A stretch of 64,000 bases of DNA from JALZDI01 sp035557095 (GCA_035557095.1 DATMEB010000166.1:1-64000), one strand, 5' to 3'; numbered from the stretch's first letter, positions 9,025 to 17,945 are shown. Made by a program: numbers and translations. The notes: generated by a model not told the origin, from the sequence alone.

Positions 9025-9653
9025 CGCGTCGACGTCACGGGCTCGGCGACGCGCAACGCCTCGTCCAGCTCAGACACGGCCGCGTAGCCCTGAGCGGTCC
9101 CGGGGTCCTGCCCGTAGGTGACCGCGTCGAACAGCCGGGCGGCTTCGCCGAGCCGGGTACGCAGCGGCGGCAGCACCACGCCGGCGGCGGCAGCGAACTC
9201 GCCGGCGGTGCGGCCCGGAAGCTCGGGCAGGAGCTGCCGTTCCTCCAGCGTGCGTGCTATCGCGCGCACGAGCTCCCGGATCGCCTCCGCCCAGCGTCCC
9301 TCCTCGGCCAGCCCCTGGGCGGACGCTCGGTGCTGAGCCGACGTCTGCCCGCCATCCACGAAGAGCTCAGGTGTCGCCGAGCGCGCGCTGCCCGACATCC
9401 GTCGCAGCGTCGACCACCACAGCAAGGCGACAAGCCCGACGAGGAGCGCGACCAGGATCACCAACGACACGATGGCCCCAAGGCCCCCCGACGCGGCGCT
9501 GTTGAGCAGGTCGCTCACGAGCTCCTGCAGCTGGCGCCACACGCGTTCGAGCAGTCCCTCGTCCTCGTACCTGCTGCGGCTCAGCTCCTCCGCGGCCGCT
9601 CGGCGGGCTCCCTCCCTGCCGATCTCCACGGCGGCCCCGCCCACGCCACTCAC
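9021..9653 (-). CDS. DUF4129 domain-containing membrane protein
   Basis: The 210-residue protein has one clear membrane span (GGLGAIVSLVILVALLVGLVA is within it) and a C-terminal DUF4129 domain ending FDAVTYGQDPGTAQGY. In other bacteria this domain is found at the C-terminus of transglutaminase-like proteins of MoxR loci; here it stands alone. The GTG at 9653 overlaps the stop of the preceding gene (TGA at 9650-9652) as GTGA, which decides the start. Function within the MoxR system is unknown. Confidence 0.85.
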   Translation of the reverse strand: MSGVGGAAVEIGREGARRAAAEELSRSRYEDEGLLERVWRQLQELVSDLLNSAASGGLGAIVSLVILVALLVGLVALLWWSTLRRMSGSARSATPELFVDGGQTSAQHRASAQGLAEEGRWAEAIRELVRAIARTLEERQLLPELPGRTAGEFAAAAGVVLPPLRTRLGEAARLFDAVTYGQDPGTAQGYAAVSELDEALRVAEPVTSTR

Positions 9654-10834
9654 GGCCGCGCTGGTCCGGTGGGCGTGTACTGCCACAGGTCGTCGACCGA
9701 GGTCTCATCGGGGCGCATCGCCGCGCTCTGCAGGACGAGGTCGAAGGCCTCCGCCCGCATCCGGCGATCGGCGTACAACAGGCCGTAGACCCCGGCGGTG
9801 AACGGGTAGGTCAGCATCGCGGTCACCGTCTGTCCAATTCCGGACAGCACCGCGGCCACCACCGTGACCGCGACCGAGGTGCCACCGAGGAACGTCAGCG
9901 CGGTTGACCCCAAGCTGAACGGAACCGACACCACGGCACTGATGAGGCCGATGAGCAGCTGCGTGAGCAGGATGATTCCGAACACCCGCCAGGAGTCGCC
10001 CTTGACCAGCTGCCAGGAACGACGCATGGCGTCAACGACACCGCGGTGCTCGAGCACCAGGATCGCCGCGGCCAGCGACAACCGCGTCGCGATGAAGATC
10101 GCGTACACCACCCCGGCGGCCAGGCCGAGTCCGCCGATCACGGTCAGTGCCACCAGGTCGAGCGCGATGCCGGCGGCGATCAGCACCCCCCCGACCAGAG
10201 CACCGGGCAGCGCGATCAGGAGAGTCTCCAACAGTGCAAGGCCCAGCAGTGCCCACACGCGGGACCGTGTCATCCGCCACGCCTCGCCGGCGGTGATGCG
10301 TGCACCGAACACGGCCCTGCCCAGCACACGAGTCAGCAGGCCGGTCAGGAGGGTGGTCGCCACGAACGCCAGCACGAACGAGACGACGCCGCCGACCGAC
10401 TGGGCCACCACCGCCGACAGGGACACGGCGTCATCCTGCGGCTGCTGCGTAATACCGGGGAACGAGCCGCCGACCTCGCGGAAGTACAGCGCGTTGCCGA
10501 TCACCAACGGCACCGCCGCGCAAACGCCCACTGCGGCCGACAGTCCCAAGGTGGCCTTGGGGTTCGCCCTGATCAGCTTGACCGTGCCGTCGAGGATGTC
10601 GCCGAGCCCCAGCGGCCGCAACGCGATGATGCCGGGCCGGGGCGGAGGCGGCCGGTATCCGTGGCCAGGGTGCGGGTAGAAACCAGGTGGGGGTTGTTGC
10701 CCGGAGTGCCCCGGTGGATGCTGCGGGCCGGGTGGATAGCCCGGCTGGCCACTGGGCGGCGGCGATGCATCCGGATGTGCCCACGGATCCGGCCTTCGAG
10801 GAGGATCCGCGTCAGAGCCCGAGCCATCCGTCAT
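9650..10834 (-). CDS. GPDPase-membrane-domain-like protein, first gene of the MoxR operon
   Basis: The 394-residue protein begins with a long proline- and glycine-rich, probably disordered cytosolic region (about residues 1-65). A block of six or so transmembrane helices resembling the glycerophosphoryl diester phosphodiesterase membrane domain (PF10110 type) follows, including RPLGLGDILDGTVKLIRANP, the usual motif at the membrane entry. There is no catalytic phosphodiesterase domain. It probably heads the operon running to DUF58, as nothing upstream is on the same strand. Confidence 0.85.
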   Translation of the reverse strand: MTDGSGSDADPPRRPDPWAHPDASPPPSGQPGYPPGPQHPPGHSGQQPPPGFYPHPGHGYRPPPPRPGIIALRPLGLGDILDGTVKLIRANPKATLGLSAAVGVCAAVPLVIGNALYFREVGGSFPGITQQPQDDAVSLSAVVAQSVGGVVSFVLAFVATTLLTGLLTRVLGRAVFGARITAGEAWRMTRSRVWALLGLALLETLLIALPGALVGGVLIAAGIALDLVALTVIGGLGLAAGVVYAIFIATRLSLAAAILVLEHRGVVDAMRRSWQLVKGDSWRVFGIILLTQLLIGLISAVVSVPFSLGSTALTFLGGTSVAVTVVAAVLSGIGQTVTAMLTYPFTAGVYGLLYADRRMRAEAFDLVLQSAAMRPDETSVDDLWQYTPTGPARP

Positions 10835-10928
10835 GGACGAACAGTACTGCAGCAGGGGTCACCGAACGGGTGCGCGCGAGTCAGCCGAGAACCCCCAGGC
10901 TGTCGGTGGTCAGCGGGAGTATGTCGCG

Positions 10929-11327
10929 ATGAGTGATGTGCCGCTTCTCCGCAGCGTCGACGCTGTGACCGTGCCGGTGCCTGACCTGGAGTCGGGGTTG
11001 GCCTTCTACCGGGAGCGTCTCGGCCACCCTTTGCTCTGGCGAGACGACGAGCTCGGACAGGCCGGTCTGGGGCTCGCCACGCCAGGCACGGAGCTGGTTC
11101 TGACCACGCGGGAGCCCTATGCCCCGAGCTGGCTCGTCGCTTCGGCCGACGATGCCGCAGACGCGGTCGTGGCAGCCGGCGGACGTCGGATCAGTGGTCC
11201 TTCAGACATACCGGTCGGGCGGCTGGCGATCGTCGAGGACATCTTCGGCAACCAGCTGGTGCTCCTGGACCTGTCCAAGGGGCGCTACGTCACCGACGAG
11301 CTGGGACGGGTCACCGGCGTGGAGTGA
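10929..11327 (+). CDS. VOC-family protein (glyoxalase/bleomycin-resistance fold)
   Basis: The 132-residue protein has the paired beta-alpha-beta-beta-beta modules of the vicinal oxygen chelate family: VDAVTVPVPDLESGLAFYRERLG at the start and AIVEDIFGNQLVLLDL at the end, where the family usually keeps its metal-binding glutamate region (here VLLDLS). The catalytic activity cannot be predicted. The ATG at 10929 is preferred over an upstream in-frame start at 10833 because conservation begins there and GGGAG lies about 10 bases upstream. Confidence 0.85.
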   Translation: MSDVPLLRSVDAVTVPVPDLESGLAFYRERLGHPLLWRDDELGQAGLGLATPGTELVLTTREPYAPSWLVASADDAADAVVAAGGRRISGPSDIPVGRLAIVEDIFGNQLVLLDLSKGRYVTDELGRVTGVE

Positions 11328-11347
11328 ACCGACCGTGCAATGACCGA

Positions 11348-11680
11348 CTACTTGGCCGCCAGCGATCGTGCGTAGGCGAGGCCGTGGTTCACCCAACGCC
11401 GCAGTTCGTCATCGCTCTCGAGCACCTCGACGTCCACGTGTAGCCAGCCGTTCATCTCTCGGCCGCGCATGACGAAGCGGCGCACGTGCGTGTGATCGAC
11501 CAAGGAGTCCGTCTGGGCCGGATCGACACGCAACAGGAGGCCGCCCTGGCTGCTGGCGCTGACGGCCATGTTGCCGTTGACGAGGAAGGCGAGCCCGCCG
11601 AACATGCGCTTCTCGCTGAGCGCAGGTTCGTCCTGCACGACTCTGTGGATCCGGTCGGCAAGGTCGTCGTCGTACGCCAC
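11348..11680 (-). CDS. TfoX/Sxy N-terminal domain protein
   Basis: The 110-residue protein is a stand-alone TfoX_N domain with the typical EKRMFGGLAFLVNGNMAVSA and LLRVDP segments and a C-terminal helix WVNHGLAYARSL. In Haemophilus the full-length homologue activates competence genes, but single-domain actinobacterial versions have no known role. The start is GTG at 11680. The gene converges with the VOC gene. Confidence 0.88.
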   Translation of the reverse strand: MAYDDDLADRIHRVVQDEPALSEKRMFGGLAFLVNGNMAVSASSQGGLLLRVDPAQTDSLVDHTHVRRFVMRGREMNGWLHVDVEVLESDDELRRWVNHGLAYARSLAAK

Positions 11681-11719
11681 AGGGACAGTATGGACAGTAG
11701 GGTGGCCGCGCGGGCGAGA

Positions 11720-11758
11720 TTGGACTCTGAGGTTAGGTATGGCTAACCTTATCGGTCG
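11720..11758 (+). promoter_or_regulatory. Iron-responsive promoter with DtxR/IdeR box, probably leaderless
   Basis: TTAGGTATGGCTAACCTTA at 11733-11751 is close to the 19-base DtxR/IdeR operator (consensus TTAGGTTAGGCTAACCTAA, established for Corynebacterium and Mycobacterium). A possible -35 TTGGAC lies at 11720-11725 and a -10 TAACCT at 11744-11749 with an 18-base spacer, so the box covers the -10 and the transcript would start at or beside the GTG at 11758. No Shine-Dalgarno sequence precedes that GTG. Iron-loaded repressor should shut the siderophore importer operon. Confidence 0.8.
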
Positions 11759-12591
11759 TGTCTGACACCGAATCCGCCGCCCTACGTGGACAGGGGCTCG
11801 ACCTGGCCTACCACGGCGATGTGGTGGTGCACGGGGCGAGCGTGGAGATCCATCAGGGCACGGTCACGGCCTTGGTAGGGCCGAACGGCAGCGGCAAGTC
11901 GACCCTGCTCCGGGCGCTGGCTCGCCTGCACACCCCGTCGGCCGGCAGCGTCGAGCTCGCCGATGCTCCTGACGCGCTTGCGCTCAGCCGCCGTGACTTC
12001 GCCCGTCGGGTCACCTTGCTCGCCCAGAGTCGCCCGACGCCCACGGGGATCAGCGTGCGAGACGTGGTGGGCTTCGGACGCCACCCCTACCGTGGCCGAT
12101 GGCGCGCCGCCGATCCCGAGGGTGTCGCGGCCGTGACCCACGCCATGCGCGTGACCGGCGTGGAAGAGCTGGCCGAGCGCAGTGCGGACGAGCTGTCGGG
12201 AGGTCAGCTGCAGCGGGTATGGGTCGCAACCTGCCTGGCTCAGCAGACCGGAGTCCTGCTGCTGGACGAACCCACGACGCATCTCGACCTTCGTTACCAG
12301 GTGGAGCTTCTGGACCTGGTACGCGACCTCGCTGATGAACATCAGGTGGCGGTCGGACTCGTGCTGCACGACCTTGACCAGGCGGCCGCGGTGGCCGACG
12401 TCCTCGCACTGCTGGACCGGGGGCGAGTTCGGGCGGTTGGGGCTCCGGACGAGGTGCTGACCGCCGAGCGGCTGAGCGAGACCTACGGGATCCGGGTCGA
12501 GGTGGACGTGGACCCGGTCACCGGCGCGCTGCGCACGAGGGCCGTCGGCCGTCACGCCACGCGCCGTGCCGGCGCTGTCATCGGCAACTGA
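11758..12591 (+). CDS. Ferric-siderophore ABC transporter ATP-binding protein
   Basis: The 277-residue ATPase is of the FecE/FepC type. Walker A is GPNGSGKST (residues 41-49), the signature is LSGGQLQRVW, and Walker B is VLLLDEPTTHLDL, with the H-loop at VLHDLDQ. It powers uptake of iron-loaded siderophores with the lipoprotein and permease encoded downstream. Expression should be iron-repressed from the box just upstream. The GTG at 11758 has no ribosome-binding site, which fits a leaderless message. Confidence 0.93.
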   Translation: MSDTESAALRGQGLDLAYHGDVVVHGASVEIHQGTVTALVGPNGSGKSTLLRALARLHTPSAGSVELADAPDALALSRRDFARRVTLLAQSRPTPTGISVRDVVGFGRHPYRGRWRAADPEGVAAVTHAMRVTGVEELAERSADELSGGQLQRVWVATCLAQQTGVLLLDEPTTHLDLRYQVELLDLVRDLADEHQVAVGLVLHDLDQAAAVADVLALLDRGRVRAVGAPDEVLTAERLSETYGIRVEVDVDPVTGALRTRAVGRHATRRAGAVIGN

Positions 12592-12615
12592 ACGAAACCG
12601 ACGTGATGAGGAAGC

Positions 12616-13602
12616 ATGAGTTCTTTGCGTAGCTTGGTCCTGGCGGTCACAGCCGTTGCGGTGTTGCTGCTGTCGGGCTGTGGCACCACCGAGGCGCCTG
12701 CCGGGGCGCAGACCGCCGATGGTGGCGGCGAGAAGATCACCGTCACCGACGCCCGGGGCAAGCAGGTCACCCTGGACGGGCCTGCCACCCGCACGGTGGG
12801 ACTGGAGTGGAACGCGGTCGAGCATCTGGCCTCGTTGGGGGTCGAACCGGTCGGTGTGTCCGACGTGGAGGGCTACAACGCCTGGGTCAAGGCGCAGCCG
12901 CTCAACGGCTCCGTCAAGGACGTCGGCGTCCGCGGGGAGCCCAGCATGGACTCCATAGCCAGCCTGCGTCCGGACCTCATCGTGGCCATGAACGACCTGC
13001 CGGCCGGGGCGATCAAGCAGCTGGAGCAGCTCGCTCCCGTCCTCGTTCTCCGCCCGGCCGACGCCTCCGACGCGATCGGGCAGATGCGCGAGAACCTGCA
13101 GCTGGTCGCCAAGGCCACTGGCACCGAGGAGAAGGCACAGAACCTGCTCGCGGACTTCGACGCCAAGCTGGCCGAGGGCCGCAAGGCGCTGGCACAGGCC
13201 GGCCTGACCGGCGACCGGTTCTACTTCGGTGACGGTTTCGTCGAAGGGGGCCAGGTGTCGATCCGCCCGTTCGCGAAGGGTTCGCTGGTCTCCGACGTGA
13301 CCGAGCGGCTCGGGCTGGCGAACGCCTGGCCGGGCAAGGGAGACCCCAGCTACGGGCTGGACGAGACCGACGTGGAGGGCCTCACCCGCCTGAAGAACGT
13401 CGATCACTTCATCTACTACCACAACGACAAGGCGGGTGGTCCCGACCCGTTCACCGACGGCCTGGGCGGCAACGCGGTGTGGAGCTCCCTGCCGTTCGTC
13501 AAGAGCGACGACGTGCACCGGCTGCCGGACGGAATCTGGATGTTCGGCGGACCGTCGTCGATGATGCAGTACATCGACGCCGTGGTCGCCGAGCTGACCT
13601 GA
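12616..13602 (+). CDS. Iron-siderophore-binding lipoprotein
   Basis: The 328-residue protein has a lipoprotein signal with lipobox LLLSGCG (cysteine near residue 19) and a type III (FecB/FhuD-like) binding fold. The pieces VTDARGKQVTLDGPATRTVGLEWNAVEHL and SLRPDLIVAMND are typical. It would be tethered outside the membrane and deliver ferric-siderophore to the fused permease. It follows the ATPase by 24 bases, with GAGGAAG ahead of the ATG. Confidence 0.92.
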   Translation: MSSLRSLVLAVTAVAVLLLSGCGTTEAPAGAQTADGGGEKITVTDARGKQVTLDGPATRTVGLEWNAVEHLASLGVEPVGVSDVEGYNAWVKAQPLNGSVKDVGVRGEPSMDSIASLRPDLIVAMNDLPAGAIKQLEQLAPVLVLRPADASDAIGQMRENLQLVAKATGTEEKAQNLLADFDAKLAEGRKALAQAGLTGDRFYFGDGFVEGGQVSIRPFAKGSLVSDVTERLGLANAWPGKGDPSYGLDETDVEGLTRLKNVDHFIYYHNDKAGGPDPFTDGLGGNAVWSSLPFVKSDDVHRLPDGIWMFGGPSSMMQYIDAVVAELT

Positions 13603-13612
13603 TCGCGACCGC

Positions 13613-15721
13613 ATGACGTCATCGCGGACGCTGCCGGCCGCTCGTGCGTCGCCGGGCGACGGCCCGGCGACGGCGCGCCCGCGGCCGGCCCGGCTGCTCA
13701 GTGCCGTTGCCGTCGCGCTCGGCGCCGCCGTGCTCATGGCCGCGCTGCACCTGACCCAGGGCACCGCGGCCGTCGACGCCGGAAGCCTGTGGCGGCTGGC
13801 GACCGGGCAGGGGACCGACCTGGCCGCCGCGGTCGTCATCGACTCCCGGATCCCGCGCCTCCTCGCCGGCGTGCTGGTCGGGGTCGCGCTCGGGGTGGCG
13901 GGTGCCGTCCTGCAGTCGGTGGCCCGCAACCCGCTCGCCTCACCGGACACGCTCGCGGTCAACGCCGGTGCTCACCTGGCGTTGGTCGCGACTGCGGCGT
14001 TCGGGCTGTCCCTGGCGGCCATGCCCCGGGCCGGTCTGGCGTTCGTCGGCGGCCTGGCCGCGGCCGCGCTCGTCCTCGTGATCTCGTCGGGTGCGGGCTC
14101 GGGCCCGACCCGGCTGGTGCTCGCCGGGTCGGCGATGGCGTTGGCACTGAACGCCTTGACCGTGGTGCTGCTGCTGTTGCAGGCGGAGGAGACGGTCGGG
14201 TTGTACGCCTGGGGGAGCGGCTCCCTGGCCCAGATCGGCCTGGCCAACGTCACCCAGATGGCACCCGTCATCGTCGTCGGTGTGGCGGGCATGGCGTTGC
14301 TGGCGCGGCAGCTCGACATCCTCTCGCTCGGCGACGACGCCGCTGCGGTGCTCGGAGTGAACGTGCGCGCGATCAGGCTCATGGCCGTGCTGGGTGCCGT
14401 CCTGCTGTCCGCGGCGGCCGTCACGGTGGCAGGCCCCGTCGGGTTCGTCGGTCTGTGCGCCCCGGCGCTGGTTCGGCTGAGTGCCCGGGCGGTTCCCGGT
14501 CTGCTACGACACCGCCTGCTGCTGCCCATGTCCGCCATCGCGGGTGTTGTCGTCACCCTTGGCGCGGAGGTGGTGCTGCGGGCCTTCCTCGGCGGCCAGG
14601 CCGGAGTGGAAGTGCCGACCGGTGTGGTCACCAGCCTGTTCGGCGCAGTGCTGCTGGTCGCGCTGGCCTGCCGTTTCCGCGACTCCGGGCCCGCACGGCA
14701 GGCACCCGCCGCCAGGTCCACACGCCTGCGCAGCGGCCGGGGGTTCCTGGCAACCGGCGTCGTCGCGCTGGCGGTGGCGACAGCCGCGGTCATCGGCGGT
14801 CTGCTCCTCGGCGACACCATGCTGCTCACCGGCGACATCGCCAACTGGGTCACCGGTCAGGCCGGCCCCATCGTGACGTTCGTAATCGACACGCGAGTTC
14901 CCCGTGTCCTGGCGGGGCTTTTCGCTGGCGCCGCCCTGGCCCTGGCCGGCGTCCTGGTGCAGGCGGTGAGCCGCAACCCGCTCGGCGAGCCAGGGGTCCT
15001 TGGTGTCACCGGCGGTGCGGGCGTCGCCGCGGTCTGGGTCATCACGGTGTCCCCCCAAGCCGGAGTCTGGGGCGTCGCCGGTGCTGCGGCGGTGGGCGCG
15101 GGGGTGGCCAGCATCCTGGTGTTCGGGCTGGCGGCACGGGGTGGCATGGCCTCGGACCGGCTGGTGCTGATCGGTATCGGGGTCTCCGCCGGCTCGACCG
15201 CGCTCATCACCGTCATCGTGGTGCTCACCGACCCCTACAACGCCGTCAAGGCGCTCACCTGGCTGTCCGGCTCGACGTACGGCCGGACGCTGCAGCAGGT
15301 GGTTCCCGTGGCCGTCGTCCTGCTGCTGGTGACTCCGGTACTGGTGCGCGCCCGGCGCGACCTGGATCTGCTCGCTCTCGACGACGACACCCCGCAGGTG
15401 CTGGGCATCCGCCTGATGCCGCGACGGCTGATTCTGCTCGTCGTCAGCGCGCTGCTCACTGCGAGTGCGGTGTCGGCCGTGGGAGTCATCGCCTTCGTCG
15501 GCCTGGTCGCGCCGCACATGGCCCGTGCCCTCGTAGGCAGCTCGCATGCGCGCATCCTGCCGATGGCTGCGCTCATCGGCGCCGTCGTCGTCCTCGTCGC
15601 CGACACCATCGGACGTACGGTGATAGCTCCAGCGCAGCTGCCCGCGGGGCTGCTCACCGCGTTGCTCGGCACCCCGTACTTCGTGTGGCTGCTCTCGAGG
15701 TCGCGGTCCCGGCTGGGATAG
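13613..15721 (+). CDS. Fused FecCD-type double permease for ferric-siderophore (FhuB-like)
   Basis: The 702-residue protein contains two tandem FecCD permease modules (roughly residues 30-345 and 370-700), each with about nine or ten transmembrane helices. Both copies carry the motif after helix 2: VGVALGVAGAVLQSVARNPLA in the first and LAGVLVQAVSRNPLGEPGVLG in the second. FhuB of E. coli has the same fused layout, so one polypeptide supplies both halves of the channel. The ATG at 13613 is 10 bases after the lipoprotein stop. Confidence 0.93.
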   Translation: MTSSRTLPAARASPGDGPATARPRPARLLSAVAVALGAAVLMAALHLTQGTAAVDAGSLWRLATGQGTDLAAAVVIDSRIPRLLAGVLVGVALGVAGAVLQSVARNPLASPDTLAVNAGAHLALVATAAFGLSLAAMPRAGLAFVGGLAAAALVLVISSGAGSGPTRLVLAGSAMALALNALTVVLLLLQAEETVGLYAWGSGSLAQIGLANVTQMAPVIVVGVAGMALLARQLDILSLGDDAAAVLGVNVRAIRLMAVLGAVLLSAAAVTVAGPVGFVGLCAPALVRLSARAVPGLLRHRLLLPMSAIAGVVVTLGAEVVLRAFLGGQAGVEVPTGVVTSLFGAVLLVALACRFRDSGPARQAPAARSTRLRSGRGFLATGVVALAVATAAVIGGLLLGDTMLLTGDIANWVTGQAGPIVTFVIDTRVPRVLAGLFAGAALALAGVLVQAVSRNPLGEPGVLGVTGGAGVAAVWVITVSPQAGVWGVAGAAAVGAGVASILVFGLAARGGMASDRLVLIGIGVSAGSTALITVIVVLTDPYNAVKALTWLSGSTYGRTLQQVVPVAVVLLLVTPVLVRARRDLDLLALDDDTPQVLGIRLMPRRLILLVVSALLTASAVSAVGVIAFVGLVAPHMARALVGSSHARILPMAALIGAVVVLVADTIGRTVIAPAQLPAGLLTALLGTPYFVWLLSRSRSRLG

Positions 15722-15747
15722 CAGGCGCATGCGCAGCGGCCCGAGCT

Positions 15748-15778
15748 GAGGGGCCAGTCCCGGGATCGCGGGCCCCTC
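15748..15778. terminator. Candidate bidirectional terminator hairpin
   Basis: GAGGGGCC at 15748-15755 pairs exactly with GGCCCCTC at 15771-15778 around a 15-base loop that can itself fold. It lies between the converging permease and RDD genes. There is no run of T, which is common in high-GC genomes. Confidence 0.55.
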
Positions 15779-15799
15779 CGTCGCAGTCCAAGGAACGGG

Positions 15800-16567
15800 T
15801 CACCGCGCAGCGATCTGCCTGTCCAGCACGACGTTGGTCTTCGCCGCCTTGTCGTGGATCGCCTGCCGCCTTCTGTCCCACAGCGGGTAGAGGTTGTCCA
15901 GGTAGGGGAACCAGCTGAGGACGAGGTAGAGCAGGGGCAGTGCCGCGGTGAGGAGTACACCCTGCTGGACCAGAAGGCGGACGACGATGGCCGACCATGG
16001 CATCCGGCCGGGTCGCTCACGGAGCCGGACGCTGATCCCGAGGGCCATCTTGCCGAGGGTGGCTCCCTTGAACCGAAGCATCAGCGAGCCGTAGACCATC
16101 CACGCGACAAAGGTCGCCAGCGCTGTCCAGGTGACCATAGGCAGCACCAGGTCCATGTAGCTCCGCAGATAGGTGTCGACGTCCGGGGCGGTCCCGGTGT
16201 TGCCCGCGCGCGACACCTCGCTGTCGAAGCGGCGCATCAGGTCGAGGAGTCCCGCCTGCATCCGCACGTACTGCGGGATCGCGGCGAGCAGGCCGATCCC
16301 GCCGATCAGCACGCTGTCGATGGCATAGGCACCCACGCGTAGCCACCAGCCTGACAGCGCGACGCCGTCCGGCGTGGTCGTCTCTTGAGTAGGAGCCGAA
16401 GCCTGGTACGGCGACGTGGCTGGGTGCGGGGAGGGGTGGACATGTTCGGTCCAGGCCTGCCCGTCCCAGAAGCGTTGCCTCGGGGGTTGGCCCGGTGGTT
16501 GCCCCGGTGGTCCGCCCAGCGGTTGCGGGGATGGGTCCGGGTACCACCCCGGCGGCGCCTGGGTCAT
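15800..16567 (-). CDS. DUF2510 + RDD-family membrane protein
   Basis: The 255-residue protein begins with a DUF2510 motif (PPGWYPDP, then RFWDGQAWTEH around residues 33-43), a short surface or protein-binding element found on many actinobacterial membrane proteins. A proline-rich linker and an RDD domain follow, with SGWWLRVGAYAIDSVLIGG near residue 72 and GATLGKMALGISVR near residue 183. About four transmembrane helices are visible. Function unknown. It is the second RDD protein in the window. Confidence 0.87.
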   Translation of the reverse strand: MTQAPPGWYPDPSPQPLGGPPGQPPGQPPRQRFWDGQAWTEHVHPSPHPATSPYQASAPTQETTTPDGVALSGWWLRVGAYAIDSVLIGGIGLLAAIPQYVRMQAGLLDLMRRFDSEVSRAGNTGTAPDVDTYLRSYMDLVLPMVTWTALATFVAWMVYGSLMLRFKGATLGKMALGISVRLRERPGRMPWSAIVVRLLVQQGVLLTAALPLLYLVLSWFPYLDNLYPLWDRRRQAIHDKAAKTNVVLDRQIAAR

Positions 16568-16576
16568 GCCGTGACG

Positions 16577-17803
16577 TTAGCGCAGACCAGATGTCTCCCG
16601 GCTGACCGCGTCGAGCAGCAGCGTCGCGGCAACCGTTGCTCCGTCGGTGCGGATCGTGCCGGCCACGGCCGTCGCCCGCGCACGGGTCTCGGGGGTCAGG
16701 GTGGTCCTGAGCGCAGCCGACAGGGACTCGGTGGTCGGAGTCGGACCGTCGTGTGCCGTGCCGATGCCCAGCTCGGCCACCCGGCCGGCGAAGTATGGCT
16801 GGTCCGCCATCTGCGGTACCACCACCTGAGGCGCCCCGGCTCGGGCGGCGGTCGTCGTGGTGCCCGCGCCGCCGTGGTGCACCACGGCGGCCACCCGGCG
16901 GAACAGCTGCTGCTGGTTGATCTCGCCGACGGCGAAGCAGTCGTCCCGGTCGTCGATCAGGCCCAGGTCGGCCCAGCCTTGGGCGACGAGGGCGCGTCGG
17001 CCCTGCGCTCGGATCGCCTCGATGGCCACCCGGGCGACGTCCTTCGGGGCGCGCATGCTGCCGAAGCCGACGTACACCGGTGGTGTGCCGGTTTCCAGGA
17101 ACGCCTCCAGCTCGGCCGGCAGCGGGCGTTCGTCCGGCAGGTTCCATGCGCCGGTCTGCTCGACGTCGAGGTTCGCCGTGTCCTGCCAGGGGGCGAGGAC
17201 CGGGTCCGCCGCCAGCCACGGGTGGTCGGTGTAGACGTGGTCACGGACGTTGTCCAGCGGGGGCAGGCCGATCGCCACCCGGTGAGTGTTGAGCGCGCCG
17301 CCGTACACCGCGTTGTAGTTCTGGATGTCCAGGTCGTTCAGCGCGCGGTTGTCGGTCACGTCCGGTGGCACTGCCCGCCCCGGCAGCGGCTGCGGCCGGT
17401 GGTGCGGCGACGGCAGGTAGATCGGGCAGTACGCCGCGAACACGTAGCGGATGCCCAGCTTCTCGGCCACCGACTGCCCGCTGGCCGCGACCGGGAACAG
17501 GCCGGTCGTCACCAGCGCGTCGCAGTCCTCGGCCACGGCGGGCAGCTTGGCGAACTGCTCGGCGACCAGCTCGGCGATACGCCGGGGCACGTCCGCCGCC
17601 GACGGCGGCTTCGTCCCGTGCATCAGCTCGCGTACCGGCGGGCCGAGGGGCACCAGCGGCACGTCGAAATGAGTCAGCCGCTCCGCCCAGTCCGGCGGCG
17701 CGCACACCCGCACCTCCGCACCGAGCGCCCGCAGCTGCACCGCCAGCCCCACCACCGGTTCGACGTCCCCGCGTCCCCCGTACGTCGACAACAGCACACG
17801 CAT
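16577..17803 (-). CDS. UGT/GtfB-type glycosyltransferase
   Basis: The 408-residue protein is a GT-B fold enzyme of family GT1 (glycopeptide or macrolide glycosyltransferase type). The N-terminal acceptor domain starts RVLLSTYGGRGDVEP, and the nucleotide-sugar signature is VVHHGGAGTTTTAARAGAPQ near residue 295. Members transfer a hexose or deoxyhexose to a small molecule or lipid. No other natural-product genes are adjacent. The ATG at 17803 is preferred because GGGGGCGGAAG precedes it; an upstream start at 17857 would add 18 unconserved residues. Confidence 0.88.
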   Translation of the reverse strand: MRVLLSTYGGRGDVEPVVGLAVQLRALGAEVRVCAPPDWAERLTHFDVPLVPLGPPVRELMHGTKPPSAADVPRRIAELVAEQFAKLPAVAEDCDALVTTGLFPVAASGQSVAEKLGIRYVFAAYCPIYLPSPHHRPQPLPGRAVPPDVTDNRALNDLDIQNYNAVYGGALNTHRVAIGLPPLDNVRDHVYTDHPWLAADPVLAPWQDTANLDVEQTGAWNLPDERPLPAELEAFLETGTPPVYVGFGSMRAPKDVARVAIEAIRAQGRRALVAQGWADLGLIDDRDDCFAVGEINQQQLFRRVAAVVHHGGAGTTTTAARAGAPQVVVPQMADQPYFAGRVAELGIGTAHDGPTPTTESLSAALRTTLTPETRARATAVAGTIRTDGATVAATLLLDAVSRETSGLR

Positions 17804-17901
17804 CTTCCGCCCCCTCATTTCCGAACGTTCTGGCCTCGGCCGGCGATTCTGCGGCACGACCGGGGTCTTGCCGCAAGCCCCCCGGTGCGCTATACGTTGA
17901 G

Positions 17902-17931
17902 AGTGGCAAGGGGAGCGATCTCCTTGCCACT
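17902..17931 (-). terminator. Strong hairpin ending the 17946-27257 operon
   Basis: AGTGGCAAGG at 17902-17911 pairs perfectly with CCTTGCCACT at 17922-17931. Three further pairs inside extend the stem to 13 and close it with a GCGA-type tetraloop. It lies just after the aminotransferase stop. No clear T-run follows on the minus strand. Because the hairpin is symmetric it could also block transcription on the plus strand. Confidence 0.7.
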
Positions 17932-17945
17932 GCCTTTGTCACCAG

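Noticed and set aside
11782..13962. A 726-codon open frame on the minus strand across the siderophore importer
   Set aside because: It is antisense to the ATPase, lipoprotein and permease genes, all with clear motifs; no family resemblance in the translation.
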